Shown: positions 62,287 to 64,000 of the stretch, piece after piece
How the letters are laid out: each line of letters starts with the position of its first letter
Position numbering within the stretch: position 1 is the first letter of the stretch
NCBI GenBank assembly: GCA_029255685.2
Contig: CM055312.2
Span: forward strand, 29,048,203-29,112,202
Direction: 5' to 3'
Length of the DNA stretch: 64,000 nt
Source of the DNA: Silene conica
Lineage: Eukaryota > Streptophyta > Magnoliopsida > Caryophyllales > Caryophyllaceae
Made by a program: the position numbers and the translations under genes
The notes under the pieces: model-generated
The model's database searches: none
What the model was told of the DNA's origin: nothing
Seen by the model: only the letters and a program-made list of their open reading frames with translations

Positions 62287-63709
62287 TGATGTGTCCTATT
62301 TTTATATGATTTCACCCCTCTTTTAGCTCATTTTTACATGATAATTTGCACTTAATGAGGTGATTTTTTGAGCTAATTCCGTGTTGTAGGTGTTTTACAT
62401 GTTTTGTTGCATTTTGTAGGAAACGGAGCAAGGTGCGACCTTTTTCTATCATTTTGGCATTCACCGAGCACCACGAGGCTACTTGGAGCGAGTTTTGGCC
62501 ATGTAAGGGCATTTTGGGAAGATTCACTCATTCCCGTGGAAGAATAAATGATGGTTGGTACTTGGACAAAGAAAGTGAGAACTAGTAAAGAAAAGAAGAA
62601 ATTGCAAGGTCCCCGGATTGCTGTTCGAACCCCAGAATCTCGGGGTTGATGCGAGATAGCCATATGCCTCAAATGTTGCGCCCCCGAGACTTGTTCAAAC
62701 TCCAGAATCTAGGGTTTTGATACTTGAGCAATTCTTGGACTCAAATGCTGCGCCCCCTAGGACTGTTTGGTCCCCGAATCTTCGGGGATTGTGCAACTGA
62801 GCAACTCTTCATTTTCCTAGAAGTTTTTGTATAAAAACTCATCACTAGAGAACTTTTTATTCATGATTTTTCATACATTTCCCTAAATCTACAAAAACCT
62901 AGTTTCTTTTATGTTCTTAGTTTTTCAATCATCAACTTTTATGCTTTAATTCCGGGTTTTATTCAAAGATTACTTTGCTCTTAATAATCAAGTTTTTGTT
63001 CTTATTTCCTTAAGTTGGTAATTTCTATTCCTTTCTTTTATATTATCATTTTAATTCCAATTTATATATTGTTATTATGTTTATGTTAATCAAATCAATC
63101 TTTGTTAGTTTATATATTATCATGAGTGAGTAGTCATATAATCTAGGGTTTAGGGAAGCCATGTTAGATTAGTAATTGATAAGTGTTGAATTGGGATTTA
63201 TTATTATCAATTTGTTGTTTCTATAACATGCTTGTTATGTATTGTTAACCTTTGATTCTTGATCACAATTATTGGTTATCTTGTTAATTCTTTTCCTAAG
63301 ATCGAAAGTCGGGAATATAATTTGTCTAAATATGTTTTGTAGCGCGACCTAGTAAGTGCGAGAGCCCGCTAGTAATCGTTCTAAGACTAGTAATAAAATC
63401 GAGAGATAATTGCTAATAAGTCTAGACAACTTTTGATCATATGTTTCCCCAATTCGACATCAATTATTGCTAATTTACATGTGTGCACCTATTTCCCTAG
63501 ATCTTTTATTATCATTGTTTTACATCTCAATTTGTTATCGTTTTAATCATCAAACCAAACAATCAATCGAATCGACCTTGATAGAATTCTAACCATAGCT
63601 TGTCATATTGCATCTACCGTCTCCCTAAGATCGACCCCTACTTCCTTATCTACATTTATTTGTTAGTTAAGCCTAGGGTATCTTTGTTAGGTACGCGATA
63701 AGCCTATCA
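62287..63709 (+). repeat. 3' LTR of element B
   Basis: 1,423 bp, TGATGTGTCC...GCCTATCA, followed by the TTAGG duplication. It contains the three CCCC/GGGG palindromes; the middle one (near 62697-62718) is mutated. At 63650-63670 it has the uninterrupted form of the site where copia A entered the 5' LTR. It also includes the 62365-62604 segment that is absent from the 5' LTR. Confidence 0.95.
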
Positions 63710-64000
63710 TTAGGTTATCAAACTAATGGGAGACCTTACATTCCAGATCTAAACACTTTTGCTTCTAGTTTTTACATTTCTCAAACATTTAGTTTCTAGT
63801 ATAAGCACTTGGATTCCGTTCAACCTTTCCGCAGTTATTGTAATTCCTTTCTCTACCTTTGTTTCTTATTATTTTGTTTATTTTATGATTTCTAGTATTT
63901 CGTCTTTATTAATCATGTTGAATATCGTTATTATCGTCATTGTTAGTATAGATCCCATAATCATGCGTATCTTATCCCTATAATATGTTAGGATGAAGGG
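63710..64000 (+). repeat. LTR of element C, continued to window end
   Basis: Resumes element C's LTR after element B and aligns with the reverse complement of 27450-27770 in D's LTR (TTATTGTAAT, TATGATTT, GTCATTGTTAGT, AGATCCC, CATGCGTA, ATATGTTAGGATGA). The element continues past the window. Confidence 0.75.

Overview
The window is plant nuclear DNA, almost certainly from a eudicot with a large repeat-rich genome. It is made almost entirely of transposable elements inserted into one another. The evidence is plant-type Ty3/gypsy chromoviruses with initiator-tRNA-Met primer sites, an Athila-type element with a tRNA-Asp-like primer site, Ty1/copia elements, and CACTA and hAT DNA elements with exact target duplications. 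I see no intact host gene, rRNA gene or functional tRNA gene, and the species cannot be told from this sequence.

Left part (1-21615). Two chromoviruses (gag-PR-RT-RNaseH-integrase-chromodomain, Tekay/Del-like) lie on the minus strand. Element 1 (1-8932, cut by the window edge) is inserted in the 3' LTR of element 2 (8933-16994). Element 1 is broken by one frameshift and one nonsense codon and has lost an RNase H aspartate. Element 2 is a single long reading frame with one nonsense codon. To the right are an older LTR fragment, a plus-strand solo LTR of the same kind (17612-19885, target duplication TAAAT), a small unassigned ORF and an AT-rich stretch.

Middle part (21616-28452). A minus-strand Athila-like element, D, has gag and protease but no recognisable reverse transcriptase. 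It carries a 1,024-bp CACTA element (duplication CCA) in gag and a 1,218-bp hAT element (duplication GTCATAGG) after protease. Its 5' LTR is entered at 27890 by the LTR of a related plus-strand element, C.

Right part (28453-63709). A plus-strand Athila-type element, B, sits inside C's LTR (duplication TTAGG at both ends). B has gag, PR, RT-RNaseH, integrase and a downstream ATHILA-ORF-1-like gene, all with breaks. It received copia element A in its 5' LTR (29592-43026, duplication ATTTG), a copia-type solo LTR in gag (about 44151-45128), and a gag-only copia derivative E near its 3' end (53784-62222, duplication CCTTA). Element A's own 3' LTR was invaded at a short TA microsatellite by two unusual TA-flanked elements, X1 (30204-31680) and X2 (31779-34421). 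Each has imperfect inverted ends and a large minisatellite core. X1 carries an arabinogalactan-like gene fragment, and X2 has long inverted arms with paired tRNA-promoter-like modules. The empty site survives in element A's other LTR.

The nesting (D > C > B > A > X1/X2) gives a relative chronology that agrees with rough LTR divergence: about 2 percent for B against about 1 percent for A and E. Most copies are coding-defective although their LTRs are young, so they were probably mobilised by proteins made elsewhere.
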